A model generated the notes under the pieces. The model had not been told where the DNA came from. It was given only the letters and a program-made list of their open reading frames with translations, and made no database searches. DNA of 64,000 bases from Chitinibacter sp. FCG-7 (GTDB lineage Bacteria; Pseudomonadota; Gammaproteobacteria; Burkholderiales; Chitinibacteraceae): assembly GCF_040047665.1 (NCBI RefSeq), contig NZ_CP157355.1:3519668-3583667 (forward strand). Direction: 5' to 3'. Below, one piece after another: positions 1-8,166 of this stretch (position 1 is its first letter; each line of letters starts with the position of its first letter). The position numbers and the translations under genes were made by a program.

Positions 1-1
1 T

Positions 2-202
2 TTTCACCAGCAAAATACAGTCACCACCGACATTGCACTGAGTATGTTTGCCCAAGCGCGCCGATGCATGCGCGCCGATAGTGAGCTGTGGATTGTTGCA
101 AATCGGCATCTGAACTATCAGCAGGATTTGAAGCGCTGGTTTAAATCAGTTGAATGTGTGGCACAAAATGCCAAATTTGTGATTATCAAAGCGAAGATTT
201 AG
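2..202 (+). CDS. rlmG: rRNA guanine-N2 methyltransferase, RlmG/RsmC family (3' end only)
   Basis: This is the last 66 or so residues of a SAM-dependent rRNA methyltransferase whose 5' part lies outside the window. The open frame runs from base 2 to a TAG at 200-202. It shows the C-terminal signature of the MTS family: FHQQ just after the expected (missing) catalytic NPP, then ELWIVANRHLNY, then the terminal strand KFVIIKAK. Members methylate N2 of a guanine in 16S rRNA (RsmC) or 23S rRNA (RlmG). The FHQQ and ANRHLNY wording resembles RlmG more, but RsmC cannot be excluded without the N-terminal half. A small basic gene starts 4 bases after the stop, so the two are probably co-transcribed. Confidence 0.8.
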   Translation, partial: FHQQNTVTTDIALSMFAQARRCMRADSELWIVANRHLNYQQDLKRWFKSVECVAQNAKFVIIKAKI

Positions 203-205
203 CGT

Positions 206-460
206 ATGGACGACAACAAAAAGCGCCCGCGTGGCCGCCCTGCTCTTTCCGGCAAGGCCATGAGCGCGGCCGAGCGTAAGCGCCGTTCCCGTGCATTGCA
301 AGTCACGCGTGCCACGCAAAATCACAATCTACGCCTACCCAAGGCCTTGTCGGTTGAAATCGACGCCAGCCTGCATCTGCGCTTTCGCAAGTATTGCGAG
401 GCACAGGGCTTAACCCAGGCGCAGGGCTTGGAGATGCTACTGAGTCAACTGCCTGCTTAG
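206..460 (+). CDS. Small basic protein with AT-hook-like N-terminus, unknown function
   Basis: An 84-residue protein that I cannot assign to a named family. The first 30 residues are very basic and contain KRPRGRPAL, which resembles an AT-hook (the RGRP core that binds the minor groove), followed by ERKRRSRA. The C-terminal half (residues 45-84) looks like a short ribbon-helix-helix or helical segment: LPKALSVEIDASLHLRFRKY. The start ATG is 4 bases after the stop of the methyltransferase, with GAAG about 10 bases upstream as a weak ribosome site, so translation may be coupled. A DNA- or RNA-binding role is an inference from composition only. The stop codon touches a 49-bp dispersed repeat. 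Confidence 0.6.
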   Translation: MDDNKKRPRGRPALSGKAMSAAERKRRSRALQVTRATQNHNLRLPKALSVEIDASLHLRFRKYCEAQGLTQAQGLEMLLSQLPA

Positions 461-508
461 GGTATCTGGCTGAAACCCCTACTCAGATTACCCCTCATGG
501 CTATACCC
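460..508. repeat. 49-bp GGGTAT-N37-ATACCC element, copy 1
   Basis: Starts with GGGTAT and ends with ATACCC exactly 49 bases later. The next bases of the arms are only partly complementary (CTGGCTGA against AGCCATGA), so this is a diverged copy. It lies between the convergent ends of the small basic gene and dusC, and its first base is the last base of the upstream stop codon. Confidence 0.75.
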
Positions 509-526
509 ATAGTAAGCCCTAGCTAT

Positions 527-1489
527 TCATTGCCCCAGAACCAGCGCCGGAAACCCCGCTTCGATCTCTTCGCGGGTATTGAGGGTGCGAATTTGGGCAA
601 ATAGCAACTCGGCTTCGGGGTAGTGGCGGCGCAGATAGTTGAGCCACTGCTTGAGACGCCCAGCCTGATATTTTGGGTAGCAATGCAGTAGTACTTGCTG
701 CCAGAAAACCACGAAGAGCGGCATCACCGCTTCCCATTCGAGCTTTTGTCCGGTTTTGGCTTCGAGCGCCAAGCCCGGATTGGCCACAATGCCGCGCCCC
801 AGCATAATGTCGTCGCAGTTGGAAATTTCGCGGCAGCGATGGAACTCTTCAACGGTCCAGATCTCGCCGTTGGCGACGACGTTGAACTTCACGTTATCCT
901 TGATTTTGGCGATCCATTCCCAGTAGGCGGGCGGCTTATAGCCATCTGTTTTTGTGCGGGCGTGAACGACCACTTCAGCGGCGCCTGCCGCTTCAATCGC
1001 TTGTGCGCAGGCAATGGCTGGCGAGGTGTCGGTGTAACCGAGGCGCATTTTGGCGGTCACCGGGATGTGCGCCGGTACGGCATCGCGAACGGCTTTGACG
1101 ATCTGGTGAATCAACTCCGGCTCGTCCAGTAGCACCGCCCCGCCACGGTGGCGGTTAACTGTTTTGGCCGGGCAGCCAAAATTTAGATCAATGCCGTGCG
1201 GATTAAATGTGGCTAAACGTGCAGCATTTTCGGCCAGACACACCGGGTCGGAACCCAGTAGCTGAACGCGTACCGGAACACCAGTGGCTGTTTTACTTTC
1301 GGTCAGGATTTCGGGCGCAATCCGCTCGAAAGTGCGGTTGGGTAATAAGGTATGGGTAACGCGAATAAACTCGGTGACGCACAAATCAATGCCGCCCGCC
1401 CGGGTGATGACGTCACGCAGCACGCAGTCAAGCAAGCCTTCCATCGGAGCTAATAAAATCCTCACCCTGCTACCGCCTATCCAGTTCAA
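527..1489 (-). CDS. dusC: tRNA-dihydrouridine synthase, DusC type
   Basis: FMN-dependent reductase that converts a uridine of the tRNA D-loop (U16 for DusC) to dihydrouridine. The TIM-barrel begins at LLAPMEGLLD and contains the Dus signature LNFGCPAK around residues 100-107 with the catalytic Cys, then GGAVLL, a KMRLGY segment and a VVVHARTK segment. Length (about 312-320 residues) fits DusC. The farthest ATG gives 320 residues; a GTG at 1465 gives VRILLAPMEG, which matches the usual family start better, so the true 5' end may be 1465. The gene is divergent from lexA and shares its 130-bp upstream region, but the SOS boxes sit near lexA. Confidence 0.92.
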   Translation of the reverse strand: MNWIGGSRVRILLAPMEGLLDCVLRDVITRAGGIDLCVTEFIRVTHTLLPNRTFERIAPEILTESKTATGVPVRVQLLGSDPVCLAENAARLATFNPHGIDLNFGCPAKTVNRHRGGAVLLDEPELIHQIVKAVRDAVPAHIPVTAKMRLGYTDTSPAIACAQAIEAAGAAEVVVHARTKTDGYKPPAYWEWIAKIKDNVKFNVVANGEIWTVEEFHRCREISNCDDIMLGRGIVANPGLALEAKTGQKLEWEAVMPLFVVFWQQVLLHCYPKYQAGRLKQWLNYLRRHYPEAELLFAQIRTLNTREEIEAGFPALVLGQ

Positions 1490-1560
1490 AGCCGCATTTT
1501 ACCAGAGCCGGTGAGGAATCGGGCGTGGCTTGCGTGAGTCTGGGTAAGTTGAGCTGCAGC

Positions 1561-1589
1561 TTGACAAGGGAACGAACGTTCAATACGCT
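1561..1589 (+). promoter_or_regulatory. Probable lexA promoter
   Basis: A perfect -35 hexamer TTGACA lies at 1561-1566. Seventeen bases later TACGCT (1584-1589) could serve as a weak -10. The first SOS box lies inside the spacer, which would let LexA block RNA polymerase. Confidence 0.5.
1570..1581. promoter_or_regulatory. LexA operator (SOS box) 1
   Basis: GAACGAACGTTC fits the palindrome GAAC-N4-GTTC, the form known best from Gram-positive SOS boxes rather than the CTGT-N8-ACAG form of many proteobacteria. It lies in the presumed promoter of the LexA-family gene and is followed 24 bases later by a second box of the same form, which supports autoregulation. Confidence 0.75.
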
Positions 1590-1593
1590 AACA

Positions 1594-1605
1594 GAACGAA
1601 TGTTC
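1594..1605. promoter_or_regulatory. LexA operator (SOS box) 2
   Basis: GAACGAATGTTC is a second GAAC-N4-GTTC palindrome, 24 bases centre to centre from the first (a little over two helical turns) and 15 bases upstream of the lexA start. The pair suggests two bound dimers on nearly the same face of the DNA. Confidence 0.75.
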
Positions 1606-1620
1606 ATCTAGAGGTGGCGT

Positions 1621-2208
1621 ATGGCCAATCCGAACCGGGATCATGAATATCTGGGTAAGCTGCAAGACTACTACAGCGACTACCGCAGTATTCCATCGTA
1701 TGCCGTAATTGGCGAGCTGCTGGGTATGGCGTCCAAGTCGGCGGTTTCCGCGCTGGTCAAGCGCCTTACCCTGGCTGGGTATATTGAAATGACGCCAGAC
1801 AAGCGATTGGTGCCCACCAAGCGTTTTTTTGAGCGCGAGCTGGCCGACTTTAATGTGCCTGCCGGCTTGCCGGCGGCGGCTAACGATGCGATGAGCGAGT
1901 CAATTTCGCTGGACGAATATCTGATGCCGCGCCCTTCTACCTCGATCATTATCAAAGTTCGGGGCGACTCGATGATGGACGCAGGCATTTACGACGGCGA
2001 TCTGGCGGTCATCGAAAAGCGTCACGCCGCCCATGTGGGGGATCTGGTGGTGGCCATGGTTGATGGCGAATATACGCTCAAGGAGCTGGGGCGGGACAAG
2101 CAGGGTTACTACCTGATTCCGCACAATCCTGATTTCTCGATTATTCGCCCGTCCGAGAGTCTGGAGATTTACGGCGTAGTCGTTGGCCTGATGCGTAAAT
2201 ACCGTTAA
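1621..2208 (+). CDS. lexA: LexA-family SOS repressor (S24 self-cleaving)
   Basis: A 195-residue transcriptional repressor with an N-terminal winged-helix domain (residues 10-70) and a C-terminal S24 peptidase domain. The self-cleavage machinery is visible: an Ala-Gly pair at about 81-82 (VPAGLPA), the catalytic Ser at about 117 in VRGDSMMDAG, and the catalytic Lys at about 154 in EYTLKEL. On DNA damage, RecA-ssDNA filaments would trigger cleavage at Ala-Gly and derepress SOS genes. The N-terminal half is not the typical LTxRQxEIL opening of E. coli LexA, so this may be a divergent or second LexA. Two GAAC-N4-GTTC boxes lie directly upstream. Confidence 0.8.
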   Translation: MANPNRDHEYLGKLQDYYSDYRSIPSYAVIGELLGMASKSAVSALVKRLTLAGYIEMTPDKRLVPTKRFFERELADFNVPAGLPAAANDAMSESISLDEYLMPRPSTSIIIKVRGDSMMDAGIYDGDLAVIEKRHAAHVGDLVVAMVDGEYTLKELGRDKQGYYLIPHNPDFSIIRPSESLEIYGVVVGLMRKYR

Positions 2209-2327
2209 ACATCATGCCTGCCTTGCTGTTCTAGCTTCCAAGGGTGAGAGCTGGAAAAATGCCGCCACCGACCGGCACAGACAGCGGTAAAATGCGGCTA
2301 TCCGCTTTCAACTTTAGGTTGCATCAA

Positions 2328-3161
2328 ATGACAGAAGCTATCGCCTCGGCCTCGCCACTGGGAAAGACCGTCAGTTACACCACCGAATACGACGCCAGCC
2401 TGCTGTTTCCAATTCCAAGGCAGGGCAAGCGCGATGAAATCGGCATTGGTGCTGCGCTGCCATTTATGGGGCTGGATATCTGGAATGCCTACGAAGTGTC
2501 GTGGCTTAATCCGCGCGGCAAACCGCAAATTGCGCTGGTAACGTTTCAGATTCCGGCCGATAGCGCCAATATAGTCGAATCCAAATCGTTCAAGCTCTAC
2601 CTTAATAGCTTTAATCAAACCAAGGTTGACGATATAGACCGGCTGGCAAACATTTTGCGCACGGATATTAGTGCCGCAGTGGGTGCGTCAGTTCAGGTGA
2701 AAATCAGCGCGCCAGCACAATTTGACAGCTTGCGCCTGGGTGAGCTCAAAGGCTTTTGCATTGATAATCTGGATATTGAAGTCAGCGATTATTCCCCGCA
2801 GCCACAGCTTTTGCATTGTGATGAATCTGATGGCACGACCAGTGAAACGCTGACGTCCAATCTGCTTAAATCCAACTGCCTGGTCACCGGGCAGCCTGAT
2901 TGGGCTTCTGTACAAATTCAATACGTTGGTAAGCCGATCAACCGCGAAAGCCTGCTGCGCTACCTGATTTCATTTCGCAATCACAACGAATTTCACGAGC
3001 AGTGTGTCGAGCGGATTTTTGTCGACATTATGCGCACCTGCAAGCCCATGAAGCTGGCGGTTTATGCGCGTTACACCCGGCGCGGCGGCTTGGATATCAA
3101 TCCGTTTCGCAGTAATTTTAATGCCGACTTCCCTTCTAATCTGCGCGGTGCGCGTCAATAA
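2328..3161 (+). CDS. queF: NADPH-dependent 7-cyano-7-deazaguanine reductase
   Basis: Reduces preQ0 to preQ1 in the queuosine tRNA modification pathway. The 277-residue protein is the long, two-domain (YqcD/E. coli) type of QueF. It carries [10 protein letters not shown] near residue 20, the catalytic Cys in [11 protein letters not shown] at about 182, the conserved stretch [16 protein letters not shown] at about 220-236 and a C-terminal [14 protein letters not shown]. An upstream ATG at 2244 would add 28 residues unlike the family, so I chose the ATG at 2328, where [12 protein letters not shown] matches the usual beginning. It runs codirectionally with lexA (119-base gap) and msrA (23-base gap). 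Confidence 0.93.
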   Translation: MTEAIASASPLGKTVSYTTEYDASLLFPIPRQGKRDEIGIGAALPFMGLDIWNAYEVSWLNPRGKPQIALVTFQIPADSANIVESKSFKLYLNSFNQTKVDDIDRLANILRTDISAAVGASVQVKISAPAQFDSLRLGELKGFCIDNLDIEVSDYSPQPQLLHCDESDGTTSETLTSNLLKSNCLVTGQPDWASVQIQYVGKPINRESLLRYLISFRNHNEFHEQCVERIFVDIMRTCKPMKLAVYARYTRRGGLDINPFRSNFNADFPSNLRGARQ

Positions 3162-3184
3162 AACGCTACCTCAGGAGACTGAAC

Positions 3185-3727
3185 ATGATCGAGATTGCAA
3201 CGCTAGCGGGTGGTTGTTTCTGGTGCCTGGAAGCTGTATTTCAGCGTGTTCGCGGCGTGAAGTCGGTTAGGTCGGGATACATGGGTGGGTATGTGTCGCA
3301 ACCCCAATACAGGCAAGTCTGTGATGGCAATACCGGCCATGCCGAGGCGGTGCAGATTGAATTTGATGCTGCGCAGGTGTCGTTTGCCGAATTGCTTGAG
3401 GTGTTTTTTGCTGTTCACAATCCGACTACGCTAAATCGCCAGGGGCATGATGTCGGCACGCAATATCGTTCGGCGATTTTTTATCACAGCCCGCAGCAGC
3501 TAACGCAGGCGCAGGCGGCGCTTGCTGACGCGGCTCAGGCCTGGGGTCTGCCGATTGTGACCGAGCTCGTCGAGGCCACAATATTCTGGCCTGCCGAAGA
3601 TGAGCATCATGATTACTATAACCAGCACCCAGATCAGCCCTATTGCGTGGCGATTGTTGGCCCTAAAGTGGGAAAACTGATTGGACATTTTCCGCATTTG
3701 CTCAATTCCGGGCCGATTGAATCCTGA
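3185..3727 (+). CDS. msrA: Peptide-methionine (S)-S-oxide reductase MsrA
   Basis: Repairs oxidised methionine by reducing the S-epimer of methionine sulfoxide, with thioredoxin as usual reductant. The 180-residue protein starts with the catalytic motif GGCFWCLEA at about residues 9-17 and has the family segments GYMGGYVSQPQY, CDGNTGHAEAV and HDVGTQYRSAIF. There is no fused MsrB domain. The ATG is preceded by a good AGGAG. A 49-bp repeat-like match (3287-3335) lies inside the gene exactly over the conserved GGxxxxPxY...CxGxTGHAE region. Confidence 0.95.
   Translation: MIEIATLAGGCFWCLEAVFQRVRGVKSVRSGYMGGYVSQPQYRQVCDGNTGHAEAVQIEFDAAQVSFAELLEVFFAVHNPTTLNRQGHDVGTQYRSAIFYHSPQQLTQAQAALADAAQAWGLPIVTELVEATIFWPAEDEHHDYYNQHPDQPYCVAIVGPKVGKLIGHFPHLLNSGPIES
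3287..3335. repeat. 49-bp element match inside msrA
   Basis: GGGTAT at 3287 and ATACCG at 3330-3335 give the exact 49-base spacing of the dispersed element, and the right arm reads GGCAATACC as in several intergenic copies. It is read as coding sequence (GYV ... DGNTG) and these residues are conserved in MsrA, so it cannot be a recent insertion. Either it is coincidence or the DNA pattern is held by codon choice. Confidence 0.45.
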
Positions 3728-3736
3728 GCGACAACG

Positions 3737-3774
3737 GCGCAAGCATGCTTATTCGGGCATGCTTTGCGCTAGTT
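3737..3774 (+). terminator. Rho-independent terminator after msrA
   Basis: A 12-bp stem (GCGCAAGCATGC against GCATGCTT-T-GCGC, one bulged T) with an 8-base loop lies 10 bases after the msrA stop and is followed by a short TTTT run. Confidence 0.6.
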
Positions 3775-3813
3775 TTCGCTCTGGGGGCGGCGCTATTTCA
3801 GGCTTCCTTGGGA

Positions 3814-3819
3814 TATAAT
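3814..3819 (+). promoter_or_regulatory. Possible dapC -10 box
   Basis: A consensus TATAAT lies 27 bases upstream of the dapC start. No convincing -35 is visible at 16-18 bases distance, so the promoter call is tentative. Confidence 0.35.
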
Positions 3820-3845
3820 CAGGACTTTCCCTAAATGAATGCGTT

Positions 3846-5057
3846 ATGTCGCCACGCTTAGAGTTACTGCACCCCTATCCGTTTCAGAAATTACGTCAGC
3901 TGTTCAGCGATTTAACGCCCAACCCAGCGCTTAAGCATATCAATCTGTCGATTGGCGAGCCCAAGCACCCTGCCCCGCAGTTGGTAAAGACGGCGCTGAT
4001 GGATAATCTGGCTGGCCTTTCAAGTTATCCGGCCACCTTGGGCTCGGATGAATTAAGGCTGAGTATTAGCGAATGGATTGCAAAACGTTATGGCATCGCC
4101 GCACCTAATGCTGCGACTGAAATCTTGCCAGTCAATGGCAGCCGCGAAGCGCTATTTGCCTTCGCTCAGGCGGTGATCGATCCAACGGCGAAAAACCCAG
4201 TTGTTTTGTCGCCCAATCCCTTTTATCAGATTTATGAAGGTGCCGCGCTGCTCGCTGGTGCCGAGCCATGGTTTGTCAATTGCCTAGCAGAAAACCGCTT
4301 TCAGCCTGACTGGGATAGCGTTCCTGCTGAAGTCTGGGCTCGCACGCAACTGGTGTTTGTCTGCTCGCCAGGCAATCCGACCGGCGCAGTGGCGTCGCTG
4401 ACTGATTGGGAACGCCTGTTTGCGCTATCCGATCAATATGGTTTTGTCATCGCTTCGGACGAGTGCTATTCGGAAATCTATTTTGGTGATGACAGGCCTT
4501 TAGGTGGCCTAGAAGCCGCGGTTAAATTGGGGCGAGATTTTACACGGCTGGTGATGTTCTCGTCCTTGTCCAAGCGCTCGAATGTGCCGGGCATGCGCTC
4601 GGGCTTTGTCGCTGGCGATGCGGCCATCACGGCCAAATTCCTGCTTTATCGCACCTACCATGGTTGCGCAATGAGCCCGATGGTGATGGCGGCCAGTGCT
4701 GCCGCTTGGCGCGATGAAGCGCATGTGATTGAAAACCGGCAGCAATACAGCGCCAAATTTGCTGCTGTGACTCAGAAGCTGGCCGCGGTGCTTGATGTGA
4801 CGCTCCCCGATGCTGCGTTTTATTTGTGGGCTAAAATTCCCGACCACTTTGCCGGTACGCAAGCCACCAGTAGCGACGAAGAATTTGCACGCCGCCTGTT
4901 TGCAGAGGAGCACGTCACCGTGCTTCCGGGCTCGTATCTAGCGCGCGAAGCGCACGGAACCAATCCAGGGCGTGGCTATGTGCGCATCGCGCTAGTGGCG
5001 CCACTGGATGAATGTATCGCCGCTGCAGAGCGCATTGTCCGCTTTTGCACCCATTAA
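3846..5057 (+). CDS. dapC: Succinyldiaminopimelate transaminase
   Basis: PLP-dependent class I/II aminotransferase that converts N-succinyl-2-amino-6-ketopimelate to N-succinyl-LL-diaminopimelate in lysine and cell-wall synthesis. The 403-residue protein has the DapC-type opening LELLHPYPFQKLRQLF, NLSIGEPKHP, the PLP phosphate region PVNGSREALF, the substrate/cofactor motif SPGNPTG, the cofactor Asp in ASDECYSEIYF and the Schiff-base lysine in SSLSKRSNVPGMRSG. The next gene, dapD, makes the precursor of DapC's substrate, which supports the call over a generic aminotransferase. Confidence 0.92.
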   Translation: MSPRLELLHPYPFQKLRQLFSDLTPNPALKHINLSIGEPKHPAPQLVKTALMDNLAGLSSYPATLGSDELRLSISEWIAKRYGIAAPNAATEILPVNGSREALFAFAQAVIDPTAKNPVVLSPNPFYQIYEGAALLAGAEPWFVNCLAENRFQPDWDSVPAEVWARTQLVFVCSPGNPTGAVASLTDWERLFALSDQYGFVIASDECYSEIYFGDDRPLGGLEAAVKLGRDFTRLVMFSSLSKRSNVPGMRSGFVAGDAAITAKFLLYRTYHGCAMSPMVMAASAAAWRDEAHVIENRQQYSAKFAAVTQKLAAVLDVTLPDAAFYLWAKIPDHFAGTQATSSDEEFARRLFAEEHVTVLPGSYLAREAHGTNPGRGYVRIALVAPLDECIAAAERIVRFCTH

Positions 5058-5090
5058 TCATTTCTAAACAGTTAACTCAACGGAGTCATT

Positions 5091-5912
5091 ATGAGCAATC
5101 TGCAATCCATCATCGAAACCGCGTTTGAAAACCGTGCCGACATTACGCCGAGCAATGTCTCTGCCGAATTGCGCGGCGCCATTAACGAAGTAATCAACGC
5201 GCTGGATCAAGGCCAGCTGCGCGTGGCCGAGAAAACCTCCGGTGATTGGGTAACCAATCAGTGGGTGAAAAAAGCGGTTTTGCTGTCTTTCCGCATTAAC
5301 GACAATGTGGTGATGGATGGTGGTTGCACCAATTACTTCGACAAAGTGCCCAGCAAGTTTGGCGATTACACCGAAGCGGATTTCCGCGCAGGCGGGTTCC
5401 GCGTTGTGCCTAACGCGATTGCGCGCAAAGGCTCGTTTATCGGCAAAAACGTCGTACTGATGCCGTCGTACGTGAACATCGGCGCTTTCGTTGACGAAGG
5501 CACGATGGTTGATACCTGGGCAACGGTGGGCTCTTGTGCGCAAATCGGTAAGAACGTTCACCTGTCTGGCGGTGTTGGTATTGGTGGCGTTCTGGAACCG
5601 TTACAAGCCGGTCCAACAATTATTGAAGACAACTGCTTTATCGGCGCGCGTTCTGAAGTGGTTGAAGGCGTCATCGTTGAAGAAGGCTCGGTGATTTCTA
5701 TGGGCGTGTATATCGGTCAGTCAACGCGCATTTACGATCGCGAAACCGGCGAAGTCACTTACGGCCGTATTCCAGCAGGCTCGGTCGTAGTTTCAGGCAA
5801 CTTGCCTTCAGCCGACGGCAAGTACAGTCTGTACTGCGCGGTGATCGTGAAGAAAGTCGATGCGAAAACCCGCTCTAAAGTGGGCATCAACGAATTGTTG
5901 CGCGGTATCTAA
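5091..5912 (+). CDS. dapD: Tetrahydrodipicolinate N-succinyltransferase
   Basis: Transfers a succinyl group from succinyl-CoA to tetrahydrodipicolinate, the first step of the succinylase branch to diaminopimelate. The 273-residue protein has an N-terminal helical domain ([17 protein letters not shown]) and a left-handed beta-helix built of hexapeptide repeats from about residue 105 to 230 ([47 protein letters not shown]). It ends with the typical [11 protein letters not shown]. It lies 33 bases after dapC, with a GGAG ribosome site, in an evident operon. Confidence 0.97.
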   Translation: MSNLQSIIETAFENRADITPSNVSAELRGAINEVINALDQGQLRVAEKTSGDWVTNQWVKKAVLLSFRINDNVVMDGGCTNYFDKVPSKFGDYTEADFRAGGFRVVPNAIARKGSFIGKNVVLMPSYVNIGAFVDEGTMVDTWATVGSCAQIGKNVHLSGGVGIGGVLEPLQAGPTIIEDNCFIGARSEVVEGVIVEEGSVISMGVYIGQSTRIYDRETGEVTYGRIPAGSVVVSGNLPSADGKYSLYCAVIVKKVDAKTRSKVGINELLRGI

Positions 5913-5921
5913 TGTTGCAGG

Positions 5922-5970
5922 GGGTATTGCTCTACAGTCGGGGTTTAAGCTTGCCTTCGGAGTAATACCC
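5922..5970. repeat. 49-bp GGGTAT-N37-ATACCC element, copy 2
   Basis: Left arm GGGTATTGCTCTACAG is the best match to the consensus arm in the window; the right end is AGTAATACCC. It lies between dapD and the shared terminator with rpoS, nine bases after the dapD stop. Confidence 0.85.
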
Positions 5971-5986
5971 ATGATGATGCAGTAAT

Positions 5987-6016
5987 AAAAAAGCCAGTCA
6001 TTCGACTGGCTTTTTT
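5987..6016. terminator. Bidirectional terminator between dapD and rpoS
   Basis: Stem AAGCCAGTC/GACTGGCTT with a 4-base loop, with an A-run on one side and a T-run on the other. It can end both the dapD transcript (+) and the rpoS transcript (-). Confidence 0.9.
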
Positions 6017-6049
6017 ATTTGGGAGTGAAGCTGGAGTAAAGATGTGGGC

Positions 6050-7015
6050 TTAGAGTACGACGTCGCGCGTCACACCGTAGCGGCGCAGAATGCGGCGCAA
6101 CTGGTCAAGTGCCTCGATCTGGATCTGACGTACCCGCTCACGGGTTAGGCTTAAATTAGCCGCCAGATCTTCCAACGTACAGATCTCATAGCCATTCAAG
6201 CCGTAACGTCGCTCAATCACCATACGCTGCTTTTCATTGAGCTGCTTCATCCATTCACGCACATAGCGCTCGACTTCGGCGTTTTGCAGCGTCGCCTCCG
6301 GGCCGTCGTGCTGATCGTCCGGGATCGATTCACCAATGGTGAGCATAGGGTCAATGTCCAGCGGCGCATCCAGAGAGGCGACACGCTCGTTGAGCCCCAT
6401 CACGCGGCGCACGTCTTCGACGTCTTTACCGACCAGATGGGCGATGTCTTCAATGCTTGGGTCGTGCCCCAATGTGGCTTCAAGGTGGCGCTGGGCGCGC
6501 AGATAGACGTTCAACTCCTTGATGACATGCACGGGCAAACGAATGGTGCGCGACTGATTCATAATCGAGCGCTCGATACTCTGGCGTATCCACCAGGTGG
6601 CATAAGTCGAGAAACGGAAGCCGCGCTCGGGATCGAATTTCTCCAACGCATGCATCAGGCCGATATTGCCTTCTTCGATCAGATCAAGCAGCGTCATGCC
6701 GCGGTTGATATAGTGCTTGGCAATGTTCACCACCAGGCGCAGATTGTGTTCAATCATTTTCTGGCGGGCCGCAAAATCGCCCTGCACCACGAGTCGAGAC
6801 AGGGTGCGCTCTTCGTCTGGCGTCAGTAGCTTGCACTGACCAATTTCGTTCAGATAAATCTGCGTTACATCGCCGGTGCTTTCGCTGGTGTAGCGTTCGG
6901 CGTCTTCTTTGGCTTCCGCTTCGACTTCATCCGCTTCTTCTTCGACGTCCGCTTCTGCTTCCAGTACTTCAACGTCGTCGACGATCATGTCTTGTTCAAT
7001 AATTGGTTCGCTCAT
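6050..7015 (-). CDS. rpoS: RNA polymerase sigma factor RpoS
   Basis: Stationary-phase/general stress sigma factor, 321 residues. An acidic N-terminal stretch (residues 10-40, rich in Glu and Ala) precedes region 1.2 (DVTQIYLNEIGQCKLLT), region 2 with the core-binding and -10 recognition motif RFSTYATWWIRQSIERSI, region 3 and region 4 with the helix-turn-helix LEDLAANLSLTRERVRQIQIEAL. The short N-terminus and the NlpD gene immediately upstream (2-base gap) fit RpoS rather than RpoD or RpoH. As in E. coli, its promoter may lie inside nlpD. Confidence 0.95.
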   Translation of the reverse strand: MSEPIIEQDMIVDDVEVLEAEADVEEEADEVEAEAKEDAERYTSESTGDVTQIYLNEIGQCKLLTPDEERTLSRLVVQGDFAARQKMIEHNLRLVVNIAKHYINRGMTLLDLIEEGNIGLMHALEKFDPERGFRFSTYATWWIRQSIERSIMNQSRTIRLPVHVIKELNVYLRAQRHLEATLGHDPSIEDIAHLVGKDVEDVRRVMGLNERVASLDAPLDIDPMLTIGESIPDDQHDGPEATLQNAEVERYVREWMKQLNEKQRMVIERRYGLNGYEICTLEDLAANLSLTRERVRQIQIEALDQLRRILRRYGVTRDVVL

Positions 7016-7017
7016 AT

Positions 7018-7995
7018 TTACTCTGTCGCGATGAATTTGCCGGGGTCGACTGGCTTTCCGCCTTTACGGACTTCAAAGTGAAGCTTCACCTGATCCGTAT
7101 CTGTCTTACCCATTTCGGCAATTTTTTCACCTTTTTTAACGACATCTCCCTCTTTGACCAGCAATTTATCGTTATGAGCGTAGGCGGTGAGATAGCCATT
7201 ACTGTGTTGCAATATCACCATCTTGCCGTAGCCTCGCAACCCGGTGCCAGCGTAAACTACCTTTCCTTGCGCTGACGCAACAATAGATTGCCCAAGTTTG
7301 CCTGCAATATCAATGCCTTTACTTTCTTCATTAAATCCCCGCAAAATCTTCCCGCTGGTTGGCATGCCAAACTCGACGCTGCTGGTATTGCCAGCGGCAG
7401 AGGATGATGCCACTGCAGTGCTTGATTTAATGGGGTTTGCAGCGTCAATGGCGCTGGCTGTGCTGGCAACTGGTTTGGCTGTTTGACTGGCTGTTGCACT
7501 GGCCTTGCCTTGTTGTTTTGATGCAACTTTTGAAGCCTCTGCTGCGGGCGTCGAGGCGGCGCTTGCTTGTGCCCTATACACCTCTTTGATTGCTTTGGGG
7601 CTGGTCTTGGTCACGATCACCGTAGTATCAGGCGCTTTTTTGCTGGCTTCATCGCTTAATGGCGTAATGGTGACGCCGCCCTCGTCCAGTGGTGGGGCCA
7701 GTAGCAGCACCTGGCCGATCTGGATTTGTGTGTCAGGCAGCTTATTCCACGCCATCAGGTCGTGGTAAGCCACTCGGTTTTCGGTGGCGATTCTGAATAG
7801 CGTGTCGCCTTTTTTCACTGTGTACTGAGTCGCGTCCGGCGTCACGATGGGCGCCGGTTTGCTTACAGCTTGCGTAGTCTGAGTGCTTGCTGTGCCGGCA
7901 TGGCCGTCAATAATCGGCGCTGGCGAAGTGCGCGGGGTGGTGCAGGCCGCGCAAATCAGGGTCAAAACAAGCAAGATTGAACGAGAAGCACGCAC
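7018..7995 (-). CDS. nlpD: Murein hydrolase activator lipoprotein NlpD
   Basis: A 325-residue envelope lipoprotein that activates amidases during cell division. I chose the GTG at 7995: it has an AGGAGA ribosome site seven bases upstream and begins a lipoprotein signal peptide (SILLVLTLICAAC, lipid-modified Cys at about 18). A LysM domain (YTVKKGDTLFRIATENR) lies near residues 55-100, a long Ala/Ser/Lys-rich linker follows, and the C-terminal 110 residues form an M23-like domain. The zinc-binding His of true LytM enzymes is absent from GIDIAG, as in E. coli NlpD, so an activator role is likely. The gene sits between pcm and rpoS in the classical order. Confidence 0.93.
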   Translation of the reverse strand: MRASRSILLVLTLICAACTTPRTSPAPIIDGHAGTASTQTTQAVSKPAPIVTPDATQYTVKKGDTLFRIATENRVAYHDLMAWNKLPDTQIQIGQVLLLAPPLDEGGVTITPLSDEASKKAPDTTVIVTKTSPKAIKEVYRAQASAASTPAAEASKVASKQQGKASATASQTAKPVASTASAIDAANPIKSSTAVASSSAAGNTSSVEFGMPTSGKILRGFNEESKGIDIAGKLGQSIVASAQGKVVYAGTGLRGYGKMVILQHSNGYLTAYAHNDKLLVKEGDVVKKGEKIAEMGKTDTDQVKLHFEVRKGGKPVDPGKFIATE

Positions 7996-8166
7996 GCAAT
8001 GTCTCCTGCGATGGGATGGTGTGATTAAAAGTGAGTCAGGATCGACGCTTGAAAAGCATTTGCCGGATAGTTTACACGGGAGTGCGGCGTAAGGCGGCAT
8101 TCTGATGGCGGTAAAAGTCGGTATTGCTAACCCTGGCTCCAAGCCCGGTTGTCGTGAGCGACAGGC

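Noticed and set aside
2244..2327. Upstream extension of queF
   Set aside because: The extra 28 residues do not match QueF; the ATG at 2328 gives the usual N-terminus.
5551..5560. GAACGTTC in dapD as an SOS box
   Set aside because: No four-base spacer between the half-sites, and it lies within a coding region.
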